NCBI GenBank assembly: GCA_019925105.1
Contig: JAHGAU010000035.1
Span: 310,001-374,000 of the forward strand
Length of the DNA stretch: 64,000 nucleotides
Direction of reading: 5' to 3'
Source of the DNA: Niebla homalea
Taxonomy: Eukaryota; Ascomycota; Lecanoromycetes; Lecanorales; Ramalinaceae
Shown: one piece after another, positions 22,041 through 31,852 of the stretch
How positions within the stretch are numbered: the first letter of the stretch is position 1
Layout: the number at the start of each line of letters is the position of its first letter
Program-made: the position numbers and the translations under genes
Notes under the pieces: generated by a model
The model's input: the letters and a program-made list of their open reading frames with translations, nothing else
Database searches by the model: none
Told to the model about the DNA's origin: nothing

Positions 22041-22970
22041 TCAAGACTCCGAGGTCTTCATCGACTCGAAATGCAGGGAAGCTTCGCCCACATACTGGCC
22101 TGCCCGGCCCCACACGTGATTATTCCCTGCCTGTTTCCTCGCTTTTCTACTTGGCAGATCCGTTTCCTTCCCTGGCATTATCCTTCCTGGGTGGGCGATG
22201 TTGAAAAGGACCAGAGAAATGAGCATCGGTGTGGAGTCAAGAACGTACTGATACGCTTCGTGCACCGGGATGCCACTCTCATAGCCGTTGGCATACTCTA
22301 TTAGACGGAAAATAATGCGGATGGTGATCAATGTCAGGACGGCATAGATGACATACAAAAGGAGGAGAGGTCGTGATTTGGCGGCGCCAGGTAAGTCGCG
22401 GTTCATTTGGCGCTGGAATAGGACGGCCATGATAAGAAACCAGAGCAAAAAGAATTGTTGCATGCCGATACCTCCCATGTAGATATGTAGTCCCTGGAAG
22501 ATCTGGCTCTGAGGGACATTGTCTCCTGAGGCCATTGAAGCACCGAGAGCTTGGATAATGAAAGCGACGATGTCGAGCAGTACAAAGTATAGGCCAAAAC
22601 GCCACGCCGGTATGCGGAGGATTTTGGCACTGCATGTAAAGTTGAAAACCATTCGCCCAAGGACCATGTAGACGAACGCGTTGGTCCACAGTGGGGCGAG
22701 CAGTATCAGTATGAACCAGGCCGAGTAAGCTCCGACACTGCCAATATTCTTGATGCTGATGATGCGGAATATGTATGCCGCAGTCTGCCAGAAGGCGCTC
22801 ATGATGATCACCCACGAGTAGCCTTTACGATGGATGATAGCTTGCGCAAGATGAACAAGTGATGTGATGCCGAAGAGAACGGCGAAGAGATATGCTGGGC
22901 CGATTGCTGGGCAGAAAGCGGGCCATTGGGACTTGGGGTCATCCTTTGCTGGACAATGTGAGGAGCCCAT
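22041..22970 (-). CDS. RTA1-like seven-helix membrane protein
   Basis: Single exon, 309 residues, matching the fungal RTA1 family (lipid-translocating exporter / 7-aminocholesterol resistance type). About seven hydrophobic helices are visible. Family features are PAYLFAVLFGITSLVHLAQA near the N-terminus, IRIIFRLIEYANGYESGIPV and HEAYQYVLDSTPM in the late loop, and an AHPGRIMPG motif after the last helix. The family is at the plasma membrane and linked to sphingoid-base or azole tolerance in yeasts; the substrate here is unknown. It is transcribed away from the Zn2Cys6 regulator at 23827, which could control it. Confidence 0.9.
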   Translation of the reverse strand: MGSSHCPAKDDPKSQWPAFCPAIGPAYLFAVLFGITSLVHLAQAIIHRKGYSWVIIMSAFWQTAAYIFRIISIKNIGSVGAYSAWFILILLAPLWTNAFVYMVLGRMVFNFTCSAKILRIPAWRFGLYFVLLDIVAFIIQALGASMASGDNVPQSQIFQGLHIYMGGIGMQQFFLLWFLIMAVLFQRQMNRDLPGAAKSRPLLLLYVIYAVLTLITIRIIFRLIEYANGYESGIPVHEAYQYVLDSTPMLISLVLFNIAHPGRIMPGKETDLPSRKARKQAGNNHVWGRAGQYVGEASLHFESMKTSES

Positions 22971-23826
22971 GCTCTTGGATGGCGGAAAACCAACGCTTTC
23001 GATAATAATATGACTGGGCTTTTACTGGTTTCGGGGAAGCAATTGGTGTAGAGATAGATGGGTTGGGAGTACGAAGAAATCAAAGGTTTGGAGATTACGA
23101 CAGAGAATCAGCACTTGTCTTTTTCATGTGTGAAGACTGCTCACAAAGGCCAGACCCAACGACTATATATACAGCAAGTGCAAGTGAGCCTTACAGGAGC
23201 TCCTTAAATCAAACGAGCGTTGAATGTGGAAATGCGACATATTTGGACACACAGTACGAACAGACCAATCGCGCGCGCGTGGATTTGCCAGGGGGGATGA
23301 GGCTCAGGGGGCGCTCACGTGCTCCCAGGACTTACCTAGTAGCTGACTGTGGAGCCCGCTTGAGCTCTCTCGGACTTGGGGGATTTCGTAATGGGTAGGC
23401 GAAGTAGCGAGACGAATTGGCCCTAAAAAACTTTATTTGTAAGGCTGCACGCTAGACCCGATTCATTTACGAGCAGACCAATCACATCCCTCACGGACCT
23501 CAGACCGCCTGGCTCTTTCAGCCGTACGCAGGGGTGCTATTGCGGCGTCAACCAACATGTGTATCATAGCCTATGCTTCTCACCTTGTCCCCTGTCCATT
23601 GATCCCTTTGACTCAGATCATTTTGACAGCATTGAGAACAGACGGACATGTTCATCTCCCTGCAGGATCATTAAAGCCCGCATGATTTTACCCACGCAAC
23701 TAACCATTGTTCGTCACATATCACTTTGCTCAATCTCACTGGCCCGCTCGTCACCCGTTCGTCACTGTCCTGCTGTTCACGCCAACTCGAACGTGAACTC
23801 AATCAGTTTTGCTATCGTCTGCACCA
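22971..23826. promoter_or_regulatory. Divergent intergenic region, RTA1-like / Zn2Cys6
   Basis: About 850 bases between two outward-facing starts. No gene is supported inside. It contains a gcgcgcg tract near 23272 and several CGG/CCG triplets that Zn2Cys6 proteins typically bind, but no clear inverted or direct pair was established. Confidence 0.35.
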
Positions 23827-25766
23827 ATGGCCAATAAAGTCAATATCCCCGTCTTGCGACAGGCGCAGGTAACGATTCATTCGCCTCTGCGCTTTGCGAA
23901 ACCTGAACGACCTGGGGAGCCGACCAATATAAAATCACGAAAATCCGGTAAAAAAACAAAAACGGGTTGTTCGACTTGCAAGTACCGTTTTATGGGCTCA
24001 TGCTGCCAAGACTTGTTACTGATGATCTTCCAGGAGTAATATGTAGCCATGAATTCCTTACAGAGCGGCATTGACGCTCTTCTCGCGTAGTACGAAGAGT
24101 CAAGTGCGATGAAGCAAAACCCTCTTGCAAACGTTGCACTTCCACTGGCCGAAAAGTATGTCTGCAACTCATCTCAACCTTCTCGCCTTTCTGAAGACTG
24201 AATCTACATGTCTGCAAGTGCGATGGATACCCGCCACCAGCATTAGTAGAATCAGCCGCTAGAGAGTCACATGCATGCAAGCAGCCCGACGTATTGATTC
24301 AACAAGCACTTTCCTCGAACTCCAACATTTTTCAAGATAGCTACGAGAGAAGGAGCTTCGACCATTTCCTCAACCGTACGGCTCTCCAACTTGCAGGATG
24401 CTTCGATCTTGACTTTTGGGCTCGGTGGCTTCCTCAAGCAGTATACCATGAGCCTGCAATTAAACACGCAGTGATAGCTCTGAGCGCTCTGCATGAGAGG
24501 TTTCAGAATAGCGACCCAGTCATCTATAAATCCGTGTGGCGCCACAAAGACGGTATTTTCGCCTTGCAGCAATACAATCAAGCCATCCGTCTACTTACGA
24601 AACCGGGCAAAGGAAGACAGCCCCCTGTAGATGTGTGTCTCATCGCTTGTATACTATTTGCATGCTTCGAAGTGAGTATCTCCGTAGATGCGATCTATAC
24701 TGGCACTGATAATCGAAAGGCGATCAGAGGACATCATGGCTCAGCTATCTCACATATTAGCAGCGGCGTCAACATCTTTGCGGAGCTAAATAGCCCGGAG
24801 CAAAGGACCCAGCTGAGCCAGCAGGGATCGAGGGCGGTATCATCGGAAGGCTATGTCAGCTTAGCCCATCTGCAGGTCCTGTTCAATCGTTTGGATTTTC
24901 AGAAGTTGCAAGTATGAAATCGGTCTGAATGTTGCTACAGATATGAAGGCTTACGTCGTATCAAGATGGTAGGAAGCCCACCAATGGATTTAGCAGCACA
25001 TCATGGACGTGGAGCTCCTGGATTCTGTGCCAACATCCCGACATCGTTCAGTAGCATTGAGGAAGCCCGCAACAGCCTGGCTTATCATGCAAGTGATTGT
25101 GTTACGGTACTCGATTCCTCTGAAAAGTATGAAGAGCGTGCGCAATATCTGCAAACATTACGCGACTGGGGATCTGCCGTGGATGCCTTTGAATCGCAAA
25201 ATTCACTGAGCGCTAGAAAAATTCAATTCATCCGCCTTCTACAAGTCAGCCAAAAATTCATGGAGATCAGCATTGCTGTCCAGCCAACCGGCATCACACA
25301 TCGCGAGACGGATTGGGATCTTCACTTAGAAGATTACAAACAAATCTTAAGTCTTGCTAGCGAAGCGCTGCAGACTTCGCCAGATGCACTGGACGGGTTA
25401 CAGCAGCGTCCCAGCTTTTGTTTTGATGGGGTTGTGATTGGTCCTCTATTTGCCTTGGGTCACAAATGCAGGGACCCGTTTTTACGACGCGAAGCGGCTC
25501 GGCTCCTCAAGAAATATCCCAGACAAGAGGGCATTTGGGATAGCGTCCTCGCTGGGCGTACCGTCGAGAAATTGATCTGTCTTGAAGAGCAAGGGCTTGA
25601 TTCTGTCAAGAGCTGTCAAGATGTGCCTGATTGTGCGAGGTTGAATGAGGTGCAGGTCAGCTTCGATATAGAGGGTCGGCTGGCAACGATACGGTACAAG
25701 CGACACATAGGGTCTCCGCTCACAGGGACGGTGATCCGCGAGTTCAAGGACCACATAGAGTGGTAG
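23827..25766 (+). pseudogene. Zn2Cys6 transcription factor, zinc-cluster exons out of frame
   Basis: Fungal-specific regulator of the C6 type. Exon pieces: 23827-23981 (ends KTGCSTCK), 24091-24155 (RRVKCDEAKPSCKRC, STGRK), 24219-24911 (starts CDGYPPPAL, then the regulatory domain with FDLDFWARWLPQAVYHEPA and ALSALHERF) and 24966-25766 (QMVGSPPMDLAAHHGRGAPG onward). All six cluster cysteines are present and introns 2 and 3 join in frame. Intron 1 does not: the gtaccg donor leaves two bases and the cgcgtag acceptor leaves two before CGA, one base off. A GC donor would delete the second Cys. Either the gene carries a frameshift at the DNA-binding domain or splicing is unusual. The rest of the gene is intact. 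Confidence 0.7.
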
Positions 25767-27469
25767 TATGGGCGGTGATGACGAATAAGACTCGTACTGC
25801 GCTACTCACCCTGCAAGTTTTGATGTGAATTGACACGGCGTGGCGGATTTGGGGGAGATAGGTGTGGTGGAGAATAAGGTAAATAGACTTCATAGCCCAT
25901 GTGAGATTGTGCTACAACGTTCTTGATGACAACGAAATATAGACTTGTGTAGAGCTTGATGTTGAAATGAGGCAGCGAAGAATTTGACGAGCTGATCAGG
26001 CTCAATAGAAAAACTAATCCTCGTCCGCACCTTCACAAATGCTCGCGCTGTCCTAGTGTTTGCCTGTGTCCTCGATGACCCCTACCCCATTGTAATCACA
26101 TACCCTAGCTCTTGTTCATCAGATCAGTATGCCATCTATCATACTATGACATCCCTATCGTGTAAAGCACACCTTCACACCCAAAGAAAGATTTTTCAGG
26201 TTGTTTGGAGAAATCCAGCCTTGGTCTGCGAGTTACCTTTCGCACATTCACCCGAAATACACAATTAGTTCACGGTATTGATCACATGATAACGCCTTGC
26301 TGCTGAGCTTCAAGCTATAGCACGTACTCGACCTAGTGATCCGGCTCTCAAGGGCGCCTAGTATTTAAGAGTTCGACTGATGGTTTGTCAGTACATGCCT
26401 GAGTGTTCTTGAGATACTAAATATAATCTGGACCGCCTATCACATCCCCTGTCTAAGGGGACTCACTGTGGTATGGAAGACGGCTTTCGATATAATGCTA
26501 TAAGGCGGACATTAAATGCTGGATACGGACGATGAAGCTTATTCGTACAAGAAATCATCGTCTGCGATTGAGGTAAGGTGTGCGCTCAGAAGTATCGATG
26601 GCCGCTCGATCGTTTTACTCGTCTTTATGATGGGTACCGTAGAGAACCTCTCGAAGTCACCAAAGCTGAATGACATGTAGTACTTTCAATATGAAAATGG
26701 TCACCTCCTTCAAGTGTTCCTTTGTTTGGACTCCTGTATGCCACTTTGGCAGATTTTCTGACTTATGGTCCTTTGAAAAAGGTCACCATTATGATGTCTT
26801 AGAGATGAACTAGTCAAGCCGGCTTCCGTGATCGCCGTAGTCATTTGAAGTCGACTCAACGTCGACAGAGCTGGCGGAGTCAATTTTCACGAGTAGCTTG
26901 ACAGGTAATGAGTTCCCCTTCTTCACAAAATGCTAGTGTAACATTTCGAGATCACCTGATTTGATTCGGTCTCTGTTATTCAGAGAGCTTTCAAAGCTGA
27001 GCATTGAAGGAATGGAAACACAGGTGCTGTCCGGCTCAAACAGTATTCCCTCAATCTCCATGAGTATACCTGCTACGCAGCCTTCAAGGACAAGTTGAAG
27101 ATACGCTAGTATGAGAACCCAATCTGTCGGGCACGAATGTCGTGATTCTTTGGCCCGTCACGAGGTTTTGGTTGCATCAGACATGGTGGATCTACCTGTG
27201 TTACTGTTGTACCTTCCAAGTACTTGGATCGTCGAGCCAACGATAGCTCCTCGAGCCAATCATGGGTCAGGTAGACAAGCTAGAAACCCCAAGATCTTGC
27301 GTTCGCATGCGAGATTGGGAATTGAACAAAGCAAGGCTCATTTGAGCATATCAGACAATGTTGAATGGTAAATTTGACAGGCCACACTTATTTCAAATTT
27401 CCAATCTCAAACAAGTTTTAGCGTGGAAGTTTCCACAGTATTTCTCTACAAAAAGGCCATCGTTCCTCG
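25767..27469. other. Gene-free stretch
   Basis: No convincing coding segment. Short frames occur at 26056-26268 and 27111-27371, without motifs. Confidence 0.4.
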
Positions 27470-27535
27470 TTGCTTACTCACTTCAGGTCTTTCGTTGTTC
27501 ACCCACTTCATTGCTTACTCACTTCAGGTCTTTTC
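27470..27535. repeat. Two-copy direct repeat upstream of the SANT gene
   Basis: ttgcttactcacttcaggtc occurs at 27470 and again at 27511, separated by 21 bases. It is 5' of a 22-bp tandem array in the same leader region. Confidence 0.7.
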
Positions 27536-27588
27536 AGACAGTGACCAGGCAATTCAGCGCGTCTCCAAACTTTGTCTCTTGCACGCAT

Positions 27589-27676
27589 TCTCTCATATCA
27601 ACACTGCTCTTCTCTCACATCAACACCGGTCTTCTCTCACATCAACACTCCTCTTCTCTCACATCAACACAGCTCT
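27589..27676. repeat. 22-bp tandem repeat, four copies
   Basis: Four near-identical units built on tctctcacatcaacac, at about 27589-27610, 27611-27632, 27633-27654 and 27655-27676. They lie 100 bases before the SANT-protein start, in its promoter or 5' untranslated region. Confidence 0.85.
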
Positions 27677-27776
27677 TTCCAGTGGCTTGCTCCGCTCGAC
27701 ATATCAACATATCTGAATAATACTCAAGTAACCATTCGAGTATCGGTAAACTACACGTCACATATCGCCATCCACC

Positions 27777-28506
27777 ATGCCTTCTCTTTCGTGGAAAAAA
27801 AGCGAGGTCGCTCTGCTCAAGCGACTCCGGGAAGAGCATCCTGAAGGGACAGCAACATGGAAGTTCATAGCAGCACAATTCAACGAAGAAGTCGACGCGA
27901 GCAGACAGAGGAGCCATTGGTCGCTGACGTGGAAATGGAAGAAGCTCGTAGAAGAAGAAGAAGAAAGGCGGAGAGACGCTGAGCTAGCACAGTAGAGTCT
28001 CCTCCGTGCTCGAGATCTCCGTGTTGAAGCTACGGTATTGACGGTCAAGAAATCGCAGTATTCCAACCCATTACGACACTCCCCAAGCATCTCACAACCA
28101 GCCTACATCGCAGGTGAACATGGCTTCTTCACGTCTCCATTCAGCAGCAGTTGCCCCATCAACAATACAATCTCAGTCGACATATCCTACCAACTTTCCG
28201 GGACATGGCCAGGGTGGCTTTCCACATTACCCCTATTTTCAGACCGTCAACCAGACTTATCACCTTGACACCTTTTCTCGTACCTCGAGTACTTCAGTGG
28301 CGACGCCTTTTTACACAGCGGCAGTCGCAGGACAAGATCAAGCCACTCCAGGTCATTGGGCGGCCCTCAATCGCGCCTCTGATCAGCTCATGGGCAATCA
28401 GAACCCATTCATGGGTCACCAAGAGCCAGGTAAGCTACCAAATAGTCGAAAACATGGCGTGGTCTTACCGCTGACTGTGGGGGTAGGCGAGGACGATGAA
28501 TTCTGA
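27777..28506 (+). CDS. SANT/Myb-like domain protein
   Basis: Predicted exons 27777-27991, 28059-28429 and 28487-28506 (201 residues). Intron 1 (67 nt, gtagag donor, ttgac branch, gcag acceptor) removes an in-frame TAG at 27993; intron 2 (57 nt, gtaagc donor, ctgac branch) is a multiple of three and lacks a stop, so retention would add 19 residues. Residues 4-58 form a single Myb-like helix bundle with WKKSEVALLKRLREEHPEG, ATWKFIAAQFNE and SHWSLTWKWKKLVEEEEERR. The rest is Ser/Pro/Gln-rich and low in charge (QSQSTYPTNFPGHGQGG). Probably a nuclear DNA-binding or chromatin protein, by domain only. The exon joins are inferred from frame. Confidence 0.6.
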
Positions 28507-28915
28507 GGAAATTGAGCTTGGCCTAGGATGATATCACGGCAGGACCGGGGCAGAATGCGGCGTTCAGGACTGCAGAGCATCATGTATATTAGGTTTAACA
28601 TCAAAACCCCAACTAAATTTGCCGCGCGGCTGCTGTGTGTCAACTTCTTCAACACAGACCAAGCTTCGAACCTCCAAATTTCCTCAATTGCATTTCGAAG
28701 CGTGGACCACCCTCATCCATGATGCTGGCATCTGGAGCTATAGGTAAGCTCTAGGCTCTCCCAATAAGCGTAAAGTGTGCGGGCGCTGTGATGACAACTT
28801 TCTGTGGCCTAGAAGCGAGACTTTTGATTTCGTCCTGCTTCCTAATGTTGGCGCTGTATTTTCTCTTCGAGAGGACTTACGACGGTATCTGAGCGTGTAA
28901 TGGCGTTTTAACAGC
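28507..28915. other. Intergenic before Sen2
   Basis: No supported coding segment; contains the presumptive promoter and 5' leader of the Sen2 gene. Confidence 0.4.
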
Positions 28916-30403
28916 TTGTACAGCTTCGATAAAACGAACTCAGCTGACAAAATGCCAAGTAATGATAGCTTATTTGCAGATGCTTCTATGCACTGGTCTG
29001 GAGCTCCCACGATGACTACGAATGACGCTCCCAATTCATCATCAATCATTCGACCTCCTAGAGCTCCTCGACCCAACTACCGCCTCATACATGCCAAAGC
29101 TCTCCCGCTCGATACCTTCCCTCTTCCTACCCTGATTCCGCACAACCCACTCTCGCTCATTCAGATCGCTTATGTATATCTCTCCCACCTGATCTTTCCA
29201 CCCAACTCGCATGCCTCAAGCCTTATCCACGGCATTCTGTCTCCTGAGACAAATTCCGTGCTTATTACGGACCATGCCTCCGTTCGTCTCTTATGGGAGC
29301 GGGGGTTTTTTGGGAAGGGTTCATTGAGCAGGAGTGAGCCAACATGGTTGGAGCGAGAGAAGAAGCGTGTGGGTCTTTTGGCGAACGATACGAGCGAGGA
29401 GTACACACAGCAGAGGAGGGAGGAGCGGAGGCTAATGAAGCTGGAAAGGGCAAAGAAGGAGAGGGAAGCTATTGAGGCGAAATTGGTAGAAGAAGGCAAC
29501 AAGACTCCAATTGGCAATCTCAAAGGAGCGTCAATTGATCTCGATACGATCGATGCAATAGAGGAGCAGCCACCGCATGCTACTGCTGAAGACGGAACGG
29601 ACAAGGCTTTTCAAGATAGACTGAAAGACAGAACATCGGATGCAGATTTGTTGCTCAAGCCCTTGGCAAAAGCGTTGGGACCCGAAAGCTCTCATACAGC
29701 TTCAGAAATTTCCAAGACCGAACCTGACGAGGCGAGAAATGATTTGATCGAGGTCCAAGACGAAGAGCATCTCCAGCTCACATCTGAAGAAGCCTTCTTC
29801 CTAGCCTACGCCCTCGGTACTCTCCAAGTCCGTGACCCTGCAACGAAGACAGTCATGACAACCTTGGATCTCCTCACCGCTTTCCGCCGCCACTCCTACT
29901 TTCCCCCCGCGCCCACCTCGTCCCTGGATCCTCGCGACCCGTTCCTGCCTTCCTACGCAGTCTACCACCATTTTCGCTCCCTCGGTTGGGTTGTCCGTCC
30001 CGGCATCAAGTTCGCCGTCGACTGGCTGCTTTACCTTCGGGGTCCCGCGTTCACGCATGCGGAGTTCGCCGTGCTGGTCTTGCCTGCCTTCAGGCATGAG
30101 TATTGGTGGGAAGCGGGTCGACAGGAGGAGACGATGAAGCGAGAGAAGAAGGATTGGTGGTGGCTGCATTGCATGCAACGGGTGCAGGCGCATGTCAGGA
30201 AGGGGCTCATCATTTGCTGGGTAGAAATACCCAGTCCAACAGATGTGGGGGCTATCGTGCTACCGGGCGTGGACGGAGAGGGAGAAACGAGGGACGATTT
30301 TGGTAAGGGCCATAAGAGCCCTGATATCGGCAGGCTGTTCAAGATGTACAGAGTGAGGGACATGACGGTCAAGAGATGGCTTCCCAACCGAAGCCGGGAT
30401 TGA
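28916..30403 (+). CDS. SEN2: tRNA-splicing endonuclease subunit Sen2
   Basis: Catalytic subunit that cuts the 5' splice site of pre-tRNA introns in the SEN complex. The C-terminal nuclease domain carries YAVYHHFRSLGWVVRPGIKF, DWLLYLRGPAFTHAEF and AHVRKGLIICWVEIP; by family alignment the Tyr of WLLY, the His eight residues later (THAEF) and the Lys of VRKG form the triad. An N-terminal domain and a long charged helical linker (about residues 145-200) precede it. Compared with yeast Sen2 there is an extra loop between His and Lys (about 48 residues against 31). Single exon, 495 residues from 28916; the start at 28952 (MPSNDS) is also plausible. Confidence 0.92.
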   Translation: MYSFDKTNSADKMPSNDSLFADASMHWSGAPTMTTNDAPNSSSIIRPPRAPRPNYRLIHAKALPLDTFPLPTLIPHNPLSLIQIAYVYLSHLIFPPNSHASSLIHGILSPETNSVLITDHASVRLLWERGFFGKGSLSRSEPTWLEREKKRVGLLANDTSEEYTQQRREERRLMKLERAKKEREAIEAKLVEEGNKTPIGNLKGASIDLDTIDAIEEQPPHATAEDGTDKAFQDRLKDRTSDADLLLKPLAKALGPESSHTASEISKTEPDEARNDLIEVQDEEHLQLTSEEAFFLAYALGTLQVRDPATKTVMTTLDLLTAFRRHSYFPPAPTSSLDPRDPFLPSYAVYHHFRSLGWVVRPGIKFAVDWLLYLRGPAFTHAEFAVLVLPAFRHEYWWEAGRQEETMKREKKDWWWLHCMQRVQAHVRKGLIICWVEIPSPTDVGAIVLPGVDGEGETRDDFGKGHKSPDIGRLFKMYRVRDMTVKRWLPNRSRD

Positions 30404-30569
30404 TGAGAAATGTGAAAGATGCATAAACAGAACACTTGGACTGTTGATACCCCGTATAGCGTTTCCAATGAATGTTGTCTAGACTACTCGAATAACCATG
30501 CTCCCTCTCCCTCGAGCGTCTCTCTAATCGCTTCGAACGACCTGAGCGACAGCCTCGTCCCACCTCTCC

Positions 30570-31679
30570 TCACTCACCATCCAATTCGGGATAATGCCTC
30601 CAGATGCCATTGCCATACTTCATCCGCCTCTCGCTCGCCAGATACTCCCTCACGCTCTCCACCGCCTTCACCCTATCATACAACCCAAAAACCCTCCCAT
30701 ACTCCCCCCCTTCCCTCAATGCCCCCATCCTCCTGGGGAAAGCAAACCCCACCCCATCCAACCCCTGCCACAACACCAGATCGGCCCAGGTCATGTGCTT
30801 CCCGTAGAGCCACCCCCCGCCTTCTCCCTTACCCCTCCTCCCCTCCTGCACCGCGAGCACCCTCTCAAAATAAGCCAAGAACTTGGGCAGCCGCACATCC
30901 CGATAATCCGCAGCCCGCCTCGTCGCCTCGGGCCGCTGGTCCTCGTAGTACGCCCCCGGGGCGACGGGGTGGTGGGTCTCGTGGGCTTCGTCGCTGAAGC
31001 CGTCGAGCGCCGTCAGGGCCAGCTGGTTGATCCGATACTGCGCCACCCCATCATCATCATCGGTGGTGGTGGTGGTGGTGGTGGTGCCCTCCTCCTCCAT
31101 GTCACCGGGACGACCACCGGCCAGGCCGAGGCGCGGGCCCAGGTACATCAGGATGTTGCTGGTCTGGGAGAGGAGCAGGTCGCCGTGCCGCAGCATGGGG
31201 GGGGCCAAGGGTGGGGGGTTCTCGTCGTCAGGATTGTTGTTGTTGTCGGGCGCGATTTGGGAGAGGACGGCGTTGACGCCAGGGCCGTCGGGGAGGTTGG
31301 CGATGTCGGTGTAGGGCGTGGATGTGGCTTCGAATGCGAGGCGGATGAATTCGCCGCGGCCGGGGATGGTGGGCCAGTAGATGAGTTCGTAGGGGGGGAG
31401 ATCGGTTTTTTGGCGTTTGGCTGCGGGTGCGGAGGCGGACATTGTGTATGAGCGGTTTGGAAGGGGGTGGACAAGCGTGCGAGATGGAGCGGTCAGGAGT
31501 GTAGTGGGGTGGATTTGGGCGGAGGATAGTGAGGCGGATCTTGAATATGAGGAGGCGTCTTGGATGGTCAGATGGAAAGGTTTTACTGGCGGTCGTTGAT
31601 GTGTGAGATTGGGAGAAAGTGGAGGGTGCAACTGCCTTGTGAAATGAGGGAGGAAGACACGGCTAGACCGCATCGTCAT
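30570..31679 (-). CDS. Glutathione S-transferase-like protein
   Basis: GST fold of the Sigma-like type: ELIYWPTIPGRGEFIRLAFE at the thioredoxin-fold start, the SQTSNILMYLG glutathione-binding helix, and the C-terminal helical domain with GKHMTWADLVLWQGLDGV (the conserved N-capping Asp). Reaction: glutathione conjugation, substrate unknown. The cytosolic start is probably 31442 (MSASAPAAKRQK). The frame remains open for 79 codons upstream and that extension is Arg/Ser-rich with almost no acids, so a start at 31679 would give a mitochondrial-type presequence. A run of eight Thr from an ACC trinucleotide tract interrupts the linker between the domains. Single exon. Confidence 0.85.
   Translation of the reverse strand: MTMRSSRVFLPHFTRQLHPPLSPNLTHQRPPVKPFHLTIQDASSYSRSASLSSAQIHPTTLLTAPSRTLVHPLPNRSYTMSASAPAAKRQKTDLPPYELIYWPTIPGRGEFIRLAFEATSTPYTDIANLPDGPGVNAVLSQIAPDNNNNPDDENPPPLAPPMLRHGDLLLSQTSNILMYLGPRLGLAGGRPGDMEEEGTTTTTTTTDDDDGVAQYRINQLALTALDGFSDEAHETHHPVAPGAYYEDQRPEATRRAADYRDVRLPKFLAYFERVLAVQEGRRGKGEGGGWLYGKHMTWADLVLWQGLDGVGFAFPRRMGALREGGEYGRVFGLYDRVKAVESVREYLASERRMKYGNGIWRHYPELDGE
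31058..31086. repeat. GGT trinucleotide microsatellite inside the GST gene
   Basis: A run of about eight ggt units (31062-31086), preceded by tcatcatcatcat; on the coding strand it reads as poly-Thr followed by poly-Asp. Confidence 0.85.
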
Positions 31680-31852
31680 CTTGACGTAACGGCGGTGGAG
31701 AAACAGAACAAGCTGATAACGGCAGAAGATGCGTTATCAGATATTGTTGACAAGCCTCACAGTGCTCCGTCCCTGCTTCCAGAAAAATGTTTATAGTCCC
31801 GGAAGGCTATGATAGGTTCAAAAATAATGGGATTGTCTCCCTCTCAATAGCT

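Noticed and set aside
30594..31451. 285-codon plus-strand frame
   Set aside because: Antisense of the GST gene; Gly/Val/Pro-rich composition caused by its GC-rich codons.
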